A stretch of 64,000 bases of DNA from Pseudomonas sp. LS-2 (GCF_003605735.1 NZ_QXTJ01000045.1:368535-432534), one strand, 5' to 3'. Positions 1 through 9,782 are shown, counted from the first letter of the stretch. Notes: a model not told the origin generated them from the letters alone. Program-made: numbers and translations.

Positions 1-605
1 CCATCCTCGATCTGAATACCACTGTGACCCGGCGAATGGCCGGGAAGCGGGATGAAGCTGACACCAGGAATGACCTGTGCATTGGCCTGGACCGCCTCGA
101 TACGTGGCGCATAGGCATTCAACGCCGACTTCGCCAAGGTGAACGCGCCCGCCTGCGCCATGTGAGGGTATTTTTCAGGGGCAGCCGGGTCCGTCCAGAA
201 GGCCAACTCTTCCTGTGAAAGAAACAGCGTCGCGTTGGGATACAACGCACTGCCGTCCTCCCTGACAAGGCCCCCGATATGGTCCTCATGCATGTGGGAA
301 ATCATCACACCGCGGATCTGCTCAAGCGCATAGCCGGCCGACACCAATGCCGCTGGGGCGCTACCGAAACGTGGCCCCATCTCGCGACCACAACCGGCAT
401 CGATAAGCCACAACTCGCCGTTTTTCTTCAAAAGAAATGTGTTGATCGGCTCGGGTACCGGTCCAGAAGCGGGCAGACCAGCGCTTTTGAATAATGCCGC
501 CCCCTCCTCAGAGGCCGCTGCTTTGATCATGTCGGTACTGCACAGGAAAATCCCATCCAGCAGAGTCACCAGCGTGAACTCGCCGACAGTGTGTTCTTCA
601 ATCAT
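1..605 (-). CDS. MBL-fold metallohydrolase (3' end outside window)
   Basis: The first 201 codons of a metallo-beta-lactamase-fold hydrolase are visible; the rest lies beyond the left edge. The zinc signature HMHEDH is at about residues 104-109 and a second metal motif, PGHSPGH, is near the visible end. The start ATG (605-603) is preceded by a GGAG Shine-Dalgarno. There is no obvious signal peptide in the N-terminus, although many relatives of this N-acyl homoserine lactonase/AttM-like type are annotated as secreted or cytosolic hydrolases. It lies 43 nt downstream of an MFS transporter on the same strand, so the two are probably co-transcribed and controlled by the divergent LysR gene. The substrate cannot be told from the sequence. 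Confidence 0.88.
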   Translation of the reverse strand, partial: MIEEHTVGEFTLVTLLDGIFLCSTDMIKAAASEEGAALFKSAGLPASGPVPEPINTFLLKKNGELWLIDAGCGREMGPRFGSAPAALVSAGYALEQIRGVMISHMHEDHIGGLVREDGSALYPNATLFLSQEELAFWTDPAAPEKYPHMAQAGAFTLAKSALNAYAPRIEAVQANAQVIPGVSFIPLPGHSPGHSGIQIED

Positions 606-648
606 TTGTTTCTCCGGATTGGCCCGATAACGTTCGTCACGATCGTCG

Positions 649-1842
649 TTACGCTCGCGTCCGGGCCTTTGAGTGATGGGTAAACTGCAAAAGCAATGCT
701 GCCGCTGAGGCGATCGCGGCCAGGGTCATCACTGCGGTCCAGCCACCGGACTGCCAGGCGAAGCTGCCCACAGCCGAGCCGATGGCGCCGAAAGCGAACT
801 GGGAAGCCATGAAGATGGTGTTGAAGCGGCCCCGAGCGGTGCCGGCGAGCGCGAGAATTCGTGACTGGTTGTAGATCAGTGACATCTGCAAACCCGTCGT
901 CATCAGAACGGCTCCGATGCAAAGCCCGATCAGATTCACGAACGCGGCCATGACGACGAAGCTCGTCACGACCAGGCCGATACCGACATGACCTGCGTAC
1001 TGGCCAGCGACCCGCAACCCCGTCGGGGCAAGCATCACGCCGCCCAGTGCAACCACGCCGAACAGTCCGGCTGTACCGCTGCTCATGCCAAACTCAGGGC
1101 CTTGCAGCAAGAGGGTGAGAATCGTCCAGAAGGCACTGAATCCGAAGAACACCAGGCTCTGCACCAGTGTGGCCCGGCGAAGTTCGGCCCCATCGCGCAC
1201 GACCCCATACAATGAAACAAGCAACTCGATGTAGGAGGCCCGCGATTGTGGTTGGCTGTGCGGAAGTTTCGCCGCCAGCCCTGCCAGCATCATCAGGGAA
1301 AGGACAGTGCCCACGATGAACATCGCGCGCCAGCCAAGGTAGGCACCCACGAAGCCGCTGATCACCCGAGCGAGCAGTACGCCGACAAGCAGTGCACTGG
1401 TAATGGATGCCAGAACCCGTTCACGGCTGCTTGCCGGGGACAGTTCGGAGGCGAGCGGGATGACCTGCTGGGCGATAGTGGCGAACACCCCGATCATGAT
1501 GGATGCCAGTGAAAGGCTATACAGCTCAGGAGCCGCGCTCGCGCAAAGGGTCGCGACCGTCAGCCCCAGGCATTGAATGAGGATGAGCCGACGTCGATCA
1601 ATCCTGTCGCCAAGCGGCACCAGCAGAATCAAGCCCAAGGCATACCCAACCTGTGTCGCGATCGCGACGAGACTGACATCGGTGCCGATGCCCAGACTAT
1701 CGGCGATCAACCCAAGTAGAGGCTGGTTGTAATACTGCGTACCGACCGACAAGCCGGTGGCCGCTGCAAGCAGCATGATCAGCCCCCGACTCATGCCTGC
1801 AACCTCGATCTGATGTTTGAACTCGGTGGATGGGGCGTTCAT
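649..1842 (-). CDS. MFS transporter, probable drug/metabolite exporter
   Basis: This 397-residue protein has the hydrophobic pattern of a 12-helix major facilitator. The loop 2-3 motif GDRIDRRR is visible, as are the repeated glycine-rich helices typical of DHA1-type exporters (YnfM-like). An in-frame upstream ATG at 1896 would add 18 poorly conserved residues; I chose 1842 because GGAG precedes it at normal spacing. It is the first gene of a likely two-gene unit with the metallohydrolase and is divergent from a LysR regulator, a layout typical of substrate-induced efflux. Specificity is unknown. Confidence 0.87.
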   Translation of the reverse strand: MNAPSTEFKHQIEVAGMSRGLIMLLAAATGLSVGTQYYNQPLLGLIADSLGIGTDVSLVAIATQVGYALGLILLVPLGDRIDRRRLILIQCLGLTVATLCASAAPELYSLSLASIMIGVFATIAQQVIPLASELSPASSRERVLASITSALLVGVLLARVISGFVGAYLGWRAMFIVGTVLSLMMLAGLAAKLPHSQPQSRASYIELLVSLYGVVRDGAELRRATLVQSLVFFGFSAFWTILTLLLQGPEFGMSSGTAGLFGVVALGGVMLAPTGLRVAGQYAGHVGIGLVVTSFVVMAAFVNLIGLCIGAVLMTTGLQMSLIYNQSRILALAGTARGRFNTIFMASQFAFGAIGSAVGSFAWQSGGWTAVMTLAAIASAAALLLQFTHHSKARTRA

Positions 1843-2080
1843 AAGGTGATTCTCCAGACAGCCGGGGACCATTGCCTGCTGAAAAACCTCAGGCAAAGAT
1901 GTTCATGGGGATAGGGTCTTATCGCTCAGCGCCAAAGCTGCAGACAGGGTGTCGAGGGGAGCTCGCCTGCCCTCAAGTCAAATGCCGCGCAGAGTCCAGA
2001 ATCAAGGCCCAGGTCAGCTCCGGCGCGTCGCAGGCACACCCGATCAGAGGGTCAACACAAGGGCCTGAGGTCGACGCTCG

Positions 2081-2106
2081 AGATATTGACCGAACGATAC
2101 ATATCT
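2081..2106. promoter_or_regulatory. Candidate LysR-type operator between divergent genes
   Basis: A 6-bp perfect inverted repeat (AGATAT...ATATCT) with a 14-nt spacer lies 41 nt before the LysR start in the 304-nt gap shared with the MFS gene. LysR regulators usually bind such AT-rich interrupted dyads. The assignment rests on position and symmetry only. The rest of the gap (1843-2146) shows no gene. Confidence 0.35.
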
Positions 2107-2146
2107 GACAAATTGCTGTTTGCCATGCCATCTATCTCTGTCAGCG

Positions 2147-3070
2147 ATGAAAACGACGACGCTTCGAAATCTCGACCTGAACCTGCTGCATGTTTTTTCC
2201 GTGCTCATGGAAGAACAAAGTGTCAGCAAGGCAGCTGAACGACTGTTCATAGGTCAGCCTGGTCTTTCCGGCGCTCTGCGGCGCCTGCGCAATGCACTGG
2301 GCGATGAATTGTTTGTCCGGGCAGGACGCGGCCTGCAACCCACGGCGAGGGCCCTTGCCATCGCACCTGAAATCGCCGAAGCGCTTTCGTCTATCGAACG
2401 TGCCGTACGTACACCTGACGCATTCGATCCCTCCAAATGGCGAGGTGAATTTCGCATAGGCATGTGCGACAACTTCGAAGTGGCATTTTTTGGCGCATTG
2501 ACGGCCAGAATTCGCGAACTGGCGCCGCATGCCCGGGTGGTGGCCATCGCCTCGACAAAGCGCGATTCGGTTCAGTTGCTGGAGCAAGGCGCCTACGATC
2601 TCAGCGTCGCAGTTCACGAAAATCCCGCCTCGTGGCACCTGTGCGAGACGCTGTTTGACCAGCGTTTCGTCTGCCTCTACGACGGCCGTGAACTGGATCT
2701 GCCATCGCCATTGAGTATTGAAGCGTATGCGCAAGCTCAACACATCATCGTGTCATCGCTAGGCGATGACGCAACAGAACTCGAGCACTCGCTCCGTGCT
2801 GCCGGGGTCACGCGCACGGTTGTCGCTAGCGTCTCAAGGCATGCATCAATAGCGCCGCTGTTGCTGTCGGTTCCGGCAATTGCGACGGTTCCCGAGATCA
2901 CAGCGCTTTGCCTGGCGCCGCTTTATGGTCTGGAGATCGCCGATGCGCCTTTCGAACTCCCCACGGAGCCCATCTCGATGTTGTATCGGCGTACCGATCA
3001 AATGGATGGTCGGTCCATCTGGTTCCGAAATACGGTTAAAGAAATCATGTCCGGGACGTTGAATAACTGA
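2147..3070 (+). CDS. LysR-family transcriptional regulator
   Basis: This 307-residue protein has the N-terminal winged helix-turn-helix of the family (LDLNLLHVFSVLMEEQSVSKAAERL, split here as LDLNLLHVF and SVSKAAERL, about residues 8-33), followed by a periplasmic-binding-like effector domain. The conserved start context MKxxxLRNLDLNLL favours 2147 over an ATG nine codons upstream; neither has a strong Shine-Dalgarno. It is transcribed away from the MFS/metallohydrolase pair, which it probably regulates along with itself. The effector is unknown. A bidirectional terminator follows. Confidence 0.9.
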   Translation: MKTTTLRNLDLNLLHVFSVLMEEQSVSKAAERLFIGQPGLSGALRRLRNALGDELFVRAGRGLQPTARALAIAPEIAEALSSIERAVRTPDAFDPSKWRGEFRIGMCDNFEVAFFGALTARIRELAPHARVVAIASTKRDSVQLLEQGAYDLSVAVHENPASWHLCETLFDQRFVCLYDGRELDLPSPLSIEAYAQAQHIIVSSLGDDATELEHSLRAAGVTRTVVASVSRHASIAPLLLSVPAIATVPEITALCLAPLYGLEIADAPFELPTEPISMLYRRTDQMDGRSIWFRNTVKEIMSGTLNN

Positions 3071-3163
3071 TCGGATGTGAATGCCGCCGTGTGACGGTCG
3101 TCATTGGCGCGTGCCCCATGGATGGCATGCCCATACCCCGTCGTGTATTGACCCTGCAAACGA

Positions 3164-3191
3164 AAAACCCCGGCGCAATGGCCGGGGTTTT
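3164..3191. terminator. Bidirectional rho-independent terminator
   Basis: An 11-bp stem (AAAACCCCGGC / GCCGGGGTTTT) with a 6-nt loop ends in a T-run on both strands. It lies between the convergent LysR gene and the OmpA-family lipoprotein gene. Confidence 0.9.
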
Positions 3192-3209
3192 AGGTGTTAC
3201 GCGAGCAAC

Positions 3210-3908
3210 TTACTGCTGCTGATACTGTTGACCTGGAATCGGCTTGAGGTTGACCTCGACACGACGGTTCTGGGCACGGCCATTGACATCGGCGTTGCTG
3301 GCGATCGGCGAATCAGGACCGGCACCACGTACCGACAGGTGAGAGGCATCGACGCCCTGCGACGTCAGATAAGTCGCTACGCTCTGTGCGCGCTGTTGCG
3401 ACAGGTCCATGTTGTGCTGACGGCTGCCGGTGCTGTCGGTGTAGCCGACGATTTCGATCATGTTCTGGTTGTACTGCTTCAACGAGCCCGCCAAATTGTT
3501 CAGCGGCGAGTAGAAGCTGCTGGCAATCGCGGACGAGTCGGTGGCGAATGTGATGTTGCCTGGCATCACCAGCTTGATGGTGTCGCCCTGACGCTGAACT
3601 TCGACACCGGTGTTGGCCATGCTGGCGCGCAGTGCGGCTTCCTGTTTGTCCGCGTAGTAGCCGTAACCTGCGGCACCGGCGCCAACGACTGCGGCGCCGA
3701 TCAGTGCGCCCTTGCCACGGTTGTTGTGGTCGATGGCTGCACCGGCGACGGCACCGGCCAGCGCACCCAGACCACCGTATTTGGCGGTCTTGCTAATGCC
3801 GCCGGAATTCTGTGCCTGCCCCTGACTGTCATAAGGATTCTGCGACGCGCAACCCGACAGTACGGCGAGTGCGGTGGTGGCGAGGATCAAACGGCGAAAG
3901 GTGAACAT
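3210..3908 (-). CDS. OmpA-family outer-membrane lipoprotein (YiaD-like)
   Basis: The 232-residue product starts with a lipoprotein signal ending in LSGC (acylated Cys20). A glycine-rich, membrane-inserting segment of glycine-zipper type (about residues 44-85) follows. A C-terminal OmpA-like peptidoglycan-binding domain carries the motifs VGYTDSTGS and the NRRVEV end. The start at 3908 is preceded by AGGAG; a longer frame from 3947 lacks that support. Such proteins tether the outer membrane to peptidoglycan. The gene is monocistronic with a terminator directly downstream. Confidence 0.92.
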   Translation of the reverse strand: MFTFRRLILATTALAVLSGCASQNPYDSQGQAQNSGGISKTAKYGGLGALAGAVAGAAIDHNNRGKGALIGAAVVGAGAAGYGYYADKQEAALRASMANTGVEVQRQGDTIKLVMPGNITFATDSSAIASSFYSPLNNLAGSLKQYNQNMIEIVGYTDSTGSRQHNMDLSQQRAQSVATYLTSQGVDASHLSVRGAGPDSPIASNADVNGRAQNRRVEVNLKPIPGQQYQQQ

Positions 3909-4019
3909 CAAGGAGAGCTCCTGTTTTGCTTTTCTGTGGCGGGGCAAAAAAAGGCCTGGCCATGTGCGCGATTAGAGCACGGCCTCTGTCAAAAATTCCT
4001 TAACCCCGCCTGAACAGGC

Positions 4020-4664
4020 CTACGCTCTGACGAAAGGGTTTTCACGCATTTCATCACCCAGTCGCGTGTCTGGCCCGTGCCCGGTGACCACCGTTGCGTC
4101 TTCGTCCAGCGTGTACAGGCGTTCCTTGATCGAACGAACGATGGTCGCCTGATCGCCGCCCCACAGATCCGTACGCCCCACCCCGCGCTTGAACAACGTG
4201 TCACCCGCGATCAACAGCTTTGCGTCCTCGAACCAGAAGCTCATCGAGCCCGGCGTATGCCCCGGCGTGTGCAGCGCCACCCCACACCCACAGGCCAGCT
4301 CTTCATCGTCCGCCAACCAACGATCCGGAGAGGGCACCGGCACGTAAGGCACACGAAATACCTGACACTGAGTTTCTAGGTTGTCCCACAGGAACTGGTC
4401 TTCCTTGTGCAGATGCAATGTGGCCCCGGTCTTCTCTTTCAATTGCCCGGACGCCAGAAAATGATCCAGATGCGCGTGAGTGTGAATGATGCTGACCACC
4501 TTCAGACCGTGGGCCTCGAGCTTTGCCAGGATCAACTCGTGATTGCCCCCCGGATCTACCACGATAGCCTGCCTGGTGACCGGGTCGCCGATAATAGTGC
4601 AGTTGCACTGCAACGGGCCGACGGGGAAGGTTTCGCGGATGAGGCTGGGTTTTGAGGTTTGCAT
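4020..4664 (-). CDS. Metallo-hydrolase of the YcbL / type II glyoxalase-like group
   Basis: The protein has 214 residues, the usual YcbL length. It carries the zinc motif HTHAHLDH (residues 61-68), HTPGHTPGS and the C-terminal GHGP metal ligand. YcbL-type enzymes hydrolyse S-lactoylglutathione-like thioesters but lack the C-terminal glutathione-binding domain of GloB, as here. The start at 4664 (MQTSKPSL) is preceded by a weak AGGT; an in-frame ATG at 4751 adds residues without family resemblance. It stands alone in its strand context, and the 133 nt upstream to the TauE gene show no feature. Confidence 0.88.
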   Translation of the reverse strand: MQTSKPSLIRETFPVGPLQCNCTIIGDPVTRQAIVVDPGGNHELILAKLEAHGLKVVSIIHTHAHLDHFLASGQLKEKTGATLHLHKEDQFLWDNLETQCQVFRVPYVPVPSPDRWLADDEELACGCGVALHTPGHTPGSMSFWFEDAKLLIAGDTLFKRGVGRTDLWGGDQATIVRSIKERLYTLDEDATVVTGHGPDTRLGDEMRENPFVRA

Positions 4665-4797
4665 GGCGACCTGGACCAGATGATTGAGATGCACGCACGG
4701 TATTCGGCGAATCGGTATGCCAAGGTTCCCGCGAAAGACGTCGTCATTCAACCCGCGTCCCCGATTGAACCGTCCATGGTCGCCAGCAATATCCGCC

Positions 4798-5610
4798 TCA
4801 CGCCACCACCATACTCAACATCACCACCACCAACAGCCCGACATATACCCTTGCATGCAACTGGTCGGGGATACGCCCCACCCAGCGGGCCGCAAGGCGC
4901 ATGCCAAACCATGCGCCGCAAGTCAGCACGGCGAACGCGATGAGGTTGACGTAGCCGATGTATCCGACGCCCAGTTTGCTGACGCTCATCGTGCCGGCCA
5001 GCATGTAAGTGAGTGTGCCGATCAGCGCCACGGGCAGGCTAAGCGGATTGGCCATGGCGGTCGCTTGGGTCATGCTCAATCCGCAGCGACGCAGTAGGGG
5101 GACGGTCATGACGCTGCCGCCGACGCCCAGAAACGTTGCAATGGCGCCAATCACGATCCCGCCGGGGCCGGTTGCCCAGCGACCCGGACGCCGAGGCTCG
5201 CCTTCGACGGTTCGGGAAACGAAGCCTCGGCGGCCGAGGCAGTCGATGATGGTGATGGCCAGATAAACGATGAACGCCACTCGCAACGCAGAACCCGTGA
5301 CGAACCCCGCTGCCAGCGCACCGACACATGAACCGACTGCGATGAACCCGGCCAGGGGCCATAACCAGGCGCTGAGCAACGTACCGGCCCGAGCGGACCG
5401 GCGCGTGCTGAGCGAAGCGTTGACGATCATCACACAGGTGGACGTAGCGACCGCCACATGCATGGCCGCCGCCTCGGCCAACGACCCGCCCGCGCCGCTG
5501 GTCAGGACGCCGTACAGCACCGGTACGACCACAAAGCCACCGCCAAATCCGAAGAGCACGGTGGTGATGCCGGAGAGGCCACCGAACAGCGCCAGGAGCA
5601 AGTAAGTCAT
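4798..5610 (-). CDS. TauE/SafE-family anion exporter
   Basis: A 270-residue, strongly hydrophobic protein with about eight membrane segments and the two glycine/proline-rich repeats of the TauE/SafE family (GFGGGFVVVPV near the N-terminus, GVGGSVMTVPLL in the second half). Family members export sulfite, sulfoacetate or other organosulfur anions. The ATG at 5610 has AAGGA at good spacing and starts directly with the first helix. An AraC regulator is divergently transcribed 114 nt away and is the likely controller. Confidence 0.88.
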   Translation of the reverse strand: MTYLLLALFGGLSGITTVLFGFGGGFVVVPVLYGVLTSGAGGSLAEAAAMHVAVATSTCVMIVNASLSTRRSARAGTLLSAWLWPLAGFIAVGSCVGALAAGFVTGSALRVAFIVYLAITIIDCLGRRGFVSRTVEGEPRRPGRWATGPGGIVIGAIATFLGVGGSVMTVPLLRRCGLSMTQATAMANPLSLPVALIGTLTYMLAGTMSVSKLGVGYIGYVNLIAFAVLTCGAWFGMRLAARWVGRIPDQLHARVYVGLLVVVMLSMVVA

Positions 5611-5724
5611 CACATCGGTTCCTTGAACGAAGATGCGAAGACGATAAGCAACCGCCTCTCGACGCGCTTGAGTGTTCAGGTCAATCATGTTCGCGTTTCA
5701 GCCAGACTCTGGAAGCCCTCCACC

Positions 5725-6510
5725 ATGCGCAACACCTCCATCGACGCCCTCGACAGTACCCCTCGCCCGGTGATTGCCATCGGGACCGACTACCCCGAAG
5801 GCTATCTGTTGCGCCGTCACCGACATCGCCGCGCGCAACTGCTGTATGGCTCAACCGGAGTGATGAAAGTTTCGACCGGACAAGGCGACTGGGTGGTCCC
5901 TGCGCAGCAAGCGGTATGGATTCCACCGGGATTTGAGCATGAGGTATTGATGCTCGGCGTGACCACTCGTAGCCTCTATATCGAGCCTGCTGCCGCGCCT
6001 GCCGCACGGTCCAGGTGCGAGGTGATCAGCATCTCGCCGCTGCTGCGCCAATTGCTGATCGAGGCCGTGGACACGCCGCTGGCCTATGACGAGCACGGCC
6101 GCGATGGCGCGCTGATGACCTTGGCGCTGCTGGAAATAGGTCAGGCTCGCGCATTGCCTTTGCAGATTCCGCTTCCCGACAACCCGCGATTGCTGGCGCG
6201 CTGTCAGGCGTTTCTGCAATCCCCGGACATCCACCAGTCGCCGCAGGACTGGGCGCGGGATCTGTTCGTCAGCGAGCGCTCTTTCAGCCGCCTGTTTCGC
6301 GAGCAGACACAGATGAGTTTCGGCCAATGGCGGCAACGTGCATGTGTGATGCTTGCGCTGTCGCGACTGTCGTCCGGGCACTCGATTACCCGCATTGCGC
6401 TGGATCTGGGGTACGAAAGTCCGGCAGCGTTTTCTACCATGTTTCGCCGCTTGATCGGTTGCCCGCCCACGCACTACTCAAGCGACTCTGCGCGTCGAGA
6501 ACAACGGTAA
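5725..6510 (+). CDS. AraC-family transcriptional regulator (cupin N-domain)
   Basis: The 261-residue protein has an RmlC-like cupin sensor domain (RRHRHRRAQLLYG, then WVVPAQQAVWIPPGFEH) and a C-terminal double helix-turn-helix ending in SPAAFSTMFRR. The ATG at 5725 begins the conserved part; the frame is open further upstream but there overlaps the divergent TauE gene. It is a paralogue of the AraC regulator at 16701-17468, and both sit back to back with a transporter gene. It probably senses a small molecule and controls the TauE exporter. Confidence 0.88.
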   Translation: MRNTSIDALDSTPRPVIAIGTDYPEGYLLRRHRHRRAQLLYGSTGVMKVSTGQGDWVVPAQQAVWIPPGFEHEVLMLGVTTRSLYIEPAAAPAARSRCEVISISPLLRQLLIEAVDTPLAYDEHGRDGALMTLALLEIGQARALPLQIPLPDNPRLLARCQAFLQSPDIHQSPQDWARDLFVSERSFSRLFREQTQMSFGQWRQRACVMLALSRLSSGHSITRIALDLGYESPAAFSTMFRRLIGCPPTHYSSDSARREQR

Positions 6511-6637
6511 GTGATGCTGCCGGTCATTTACTCTTCGTTTATCTTCGAGCGGCTTTTTTACATCCCGATCTGACCCGCTGTTGGGGGGCTGACGAGGCCT
6601 TTCATTAAATCGGCACGTTAAAACCGACCCGACGCCC

Positions 6638-9397
6638 CTACCCTAGCAGGCCTAACTCCTGCGCCCGGGCCACCGCCTGAGTCCTGCGCTCGACCCCCAG
6701 TTTGCTGTTGATGTGACTGGCGTGGGTCTTGACGGTATGCAACGAGATGAACAGCCGGTCGCTGATTTCCTGGTTGGAACAGCCTTGCGCGATGAGTTGC
6801 AGAACGCCCAGTTCCCGGGCGCTGAGCGAGTCGTTGCCATGACAGGTCGAAGGCTCGCTGAGCTCTCTCGCACAAGGCATGTCTTTCCCAGTGCCGGGCG
6901 GGAGTTGGCCTAGCAGGTATTCGACGAGTCGACAGGAGGGGCGCTTGAGCAATTGCTCGCGCAGCCAGTCCGGATGCTGGCAAATGACGCCGAGCAACGG
7001 CAGCACAGCCCCGCCGGCTGCCGCTTGAAGGCTGCACTCCAACAGATTCTGGGCCGTGACTCGATCCGACCGATCAAGGGCCAGCAGGATGTGCTGGCTC
7101 ATCGCGTTCAGACCTGACAAACCGGCCCCGACCTGTTGCGCGTAGGCTTGCAGGTGCATGAGACGCTCAGCACATTCATCGGGACGCCCCTGAATCTTGT
7201 CGAGCATCGCGCGCAGCAACTCGATCTGTTGCGGCATCTGCGGCAGGCATTCAGGGGCAGCGGCGGGATGCTCGCCACCGTAGGTCTGGCCCAGACGCAA
7301 CAGCCAGGCGTCGGCAAGATCAATGCGCCCCTGCGCCAACCACAGTTCGCACTTGGCGAGCGTGATCATCGCCAGGTAATAAACCGGTGGTACGTCCCAG
7401 ATATGCATCAGCCGCTCGGCCTCGGCGAGTTCGGCGAAGGCTTCAGCGAAGCGCCCCTCCCTGCCCTCAAGCCCTGCAATGACGCAATGGCCGATCAGTA
7501 CGCTGATGTCGCGGCAGGCGCGTGCCTCTGCCAGACCGGCGTTCAATCGCGCCCGACCGGCATCCGCTTGCAGGCATTGAACGAGCAGATACCCCTCATA
7601 TAGCGTCAGCCGTGCGCGTACCGCATACAGACGCTGAGAGGATAGCCCGTTCAAGCGACGCAATCCTTGACGGACTTCATCCAGCGAACGCAAGGCTTCG
7701 CCCCTGGCCTGCAGGGTGCGGGCGCGGTCGTAATGGGCCAGGGCTTCGAACAACGGATTGGCAACACGCTGCGCCAGCTCCAGTGCCTCTCTGTTCAATG
7801 CCCGGGCACGCCACAGATCGCCTTCGGCAATCGCCAGATTCGCCAACGTCGACAGGCAAAGCAGCCGCTGCCCATAACGTTTCTGTGGAAGACTTGCCAG
7901 CGCCTCGTTGCAGTAGCGGTGCGCGGTTTCGCTGTCGCCACGACCTCTGGCGATGATGCCGCTGAGCGCCAGCCATTGCGCCAGCATCGATTTCTGGGCG
8001 GTCGCCGACGGCGCGGGCAGAAAACGGCTCAGGTGATTGCCGAGCTCTTCGGCAGCGTCGAGCTGGCAGGCCAGACCCAAGGCCCAGGCGTACAGCACGA
8101 TCAAACGCGGCGTGCTGATCAGCAGGCTGTCGGGAAGGTCCATTTTCCAGCGCAACAGCATGCCGACATTCTGCTCGGCCAGCAGCTGCTCCTCGGAAAG
8201 GTTCTGTACCAGATTGGCAGCGACATCCAGGTGGCCCGCGCGCAACGCCTGCTCAATGGCCTCGTCGAGCAGGCCCTGTTCGCTGAACCAGCGACAGGCA
8301 TTCAGGTGCAGCCTTCTCTGTTGTGGCGCGACGCTGCTTCCGGCGCGTGCACGCAGCAGATCGGAAAATAAATGGTGATAGCGGAACCAGCGCCCGTGCT
8401 CATCCAGTGGCACGAGAAACACCTGATGGGCTTGCAGGAAACTCAGCATTTCGGCGCTGTCATGGCTGTCGCGGGCCGCATTGCATAACGAGCTGCAGAA
8501 GCGCTCCAGGCACGCGGTTTCATAAAGGAAGGCTTGAACATCGGCAGGCAGACAATCGATGACCTCCTCCAGAAGGTAATCACGGATCAGTCCTTCGCCG
8601 CCGTTGAGTTCTTGAGTAAGGGTGTTGCTCCCCGCCTCGGTGGCCGCCAGCAACCAGAAGCGCAGCCCGGCGACCCAGCCCTCGCTGCGTTGCAATAAAT
8701 TGTGCAGCGCTTCATCAGTCAGCGAGTTGCTGTGCTGATCGAGAACGGCAAGGGATTCACCATCAGTCAGCCGCAGGTCCTGCTCGGAGAGTTCCAGTAA
8801 TTGCCGCGACAGCCGCAGTCGCGCCAGATGCCAGTCCGGACGCTGCCGGCTAGTGACCATGACGATCATGCCCGCAGGCAGGTGGTTGAGCAGGAATTGC
8901 AGGCAGCGGTCCAGGACCGGACCTTGCACAAGGTGGTAGTCGTCGAGCACCAGTAAGAGCGGCTTGCTCAACATCAGGTGCATGGCCAGTTCATCGAGGA
9001 GGCTGTCGAGCCACTCTTCGAACGCAAAGGGCTGGTGACGCTGCCGCATTTTCAGCAGGCCAAGGGCCTGACCGCCAAGCTGGGGGAAGAACTGTTGAAG
9101 ACCGGCAAGCAGACGCTCGAGGAAACGGCCGGGATCGCTGTCGCGCTGACTCAGGCCAAGCCACAGGCTTTGCCATTGCTCTGGCAGGTTCTGACAGAAC
9201 TCCACCGCCAGCGAGCTTTTGCCGAACCCGGCCGGGGCGCTGACCAGCAGCAATCGACCTGACAAACCTGAACTCAGCCGCTCGCACAGACGGGGTCTGG
9301 ACACGTACCCGTCAGGCAGTGGTGGGCGGAAGAAACGTCCTTCCAACGCAGTGACTGCGTGATTTGCGAATCCTTGCAAACGCGACAGATCAGTCAT
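6638..9397 (-). CDS. MalT-like large ATP-binding LuxR-family regulator
   Basis: A 919-residue regulator. It has a Walker A motif (SAPAGFGKSS, residues 53-62) and Walker B (LLLVLDDYH, near residue 150), then a long helical TPR-like sensor region. A C-terminal LuxR-type helix-turn-helix (ARELGVLQLIAQG, NQEISDRLFIS, VKTHASHI) occupies about the last 60 residues. This is the STAND/LAL architecture of MalT, AlkS and AcoK, in which ATP and an inducer drive oligomerisation and activation. It follows DUF1329 and DUF1302 genes and an AlkK-like CoA ligase on the same strand. The same set occurs, from memory, in P. putida (PP_0763-PP_0767), so it probably activates those genes. A REP pair and a terminator separate it from DUF1329, implying its own promoter. 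Confidence 0.9.
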   Translation of the reverse strand: MTDLSRLQGFANHAVTALEGRFFRPPLPDGYVSRPRLCERLSSGLSGRLLLVSAPAGFGKSSLAVEFCQNLPEQWQSLWLGLSQRDSDPGRFLERLLAGLQQFFPQLGGQALGLLKMRQRHQPFAFEEWLDSLLDELAMHLMLSKPLLLVLDDYHLVQGPVLDRCLQFLLNHLPAGMIVMVTSRQRPDWHLARLRLSRQLLELSEQDLRLTDGESLAVLDQHSNSLTDEALHNLLQRSEGWVAGLRFWLLAATEAGSNTLTQELNGGEGLIRDYLLEEVIDCLPADVQAFLYETACLERFCSSLCNAARDSHDSAEMLSFLQAHQVFLVPLDEHGRWFRYHHLFSDLLRARAGSSVAPQQRRLHLNACRWFSEQGLLDEAIEQALRAGHLDVAANLVQNLSEEQLLAEQNVGMLLRWKMDLPDSLLISTPRLIVLYAWALGLACQLDAAEELGNHLSRFLPAPSATAQKSMLAQWLALSGIIARGRGDSETAHRYCNEALASLPQKRYGQRLLCLSTLANLAIAEGDLWRARALNREALELAQRVANPLFEALAHYDRARTLQARGEALRSLDEVRQGLRRLNGLSSQRLYAVRARLTLYEGYLLVQCLQADAGRARLNAGLAEARACRDISVLIGHCVIAGLEGREGRFAEAFAELAEAERLMHIWDVPPVYYLAMITLAKCELWLAQGRIDLADAWLLRLGQTYGGEHPAAAPECLPQMPQQIELLRAMLDKIQGRPDECAERLMHLQAYAQQVGAGLSGLNAMSQHILLALDRSDRVTAQNLLECSLQAAAGGAVLPLLGVICQHPDWLREQLLKRPSCRLVEYLLGQLPPGTGKDMPCARELSEPSTCHGNDSLSARELGVLQLIAQGCSNQEISDRLFISLHTVKTHASHINSKLGVERRTQAVARAQELGLLG

Positions 9398-9584
9398 GGC
9401 CGGCTCTTGTTAGAGATGCTTGTTATTCGGCGTTCAGATGTCGGGAGACTAGCGGCTATGTCAGCGCTTTAGAAGAATGTTCGACGAAAGTCTGTAAGAA
9501 AACATATCCAATCAACAAGGCGAATGTTGGGCCATATGTTTTGGGGAGGGGGGTAGTGTGAGATCAAGCGTCTGCCCGGGAGGG

Positions 9585-9718
9585 CGTGGGAGGCCGGTTT
9601 GCCGACGATCTGCCGTTAACCGGCAGTAAACCCGGCCGCCTTACAGGGCCTGAAGAAATGTTGTTGTCTGATTTTATTGCCGGTTCCCGGCAAATCGCTG
9701 GCAAGCCAAGCTCCCACG
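9585..9718. repeat. Inverted REP pair (type C)
   Basis: Two copies of a REP-like unit face each other: GTGGGAGGCCGGTTTGCCGA at 9586-9605 and its relative on the other strand ending GCCAAGCTCCCAC (9680-9717). The spacer contains a CTGCCG/CGGCAG inner stem. The unit differs from the two other REP families in this window. The 520-nt gap 9398-9917 holds this pair and the following terminator and no gene. Confidence 0.7.
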
Positions 9719-9782
9719 GCCTGTGGCCAGAATCAGAAGTAAAATCATCTGAGGACCTCGAGGATAGAATCATATGCCGTTC

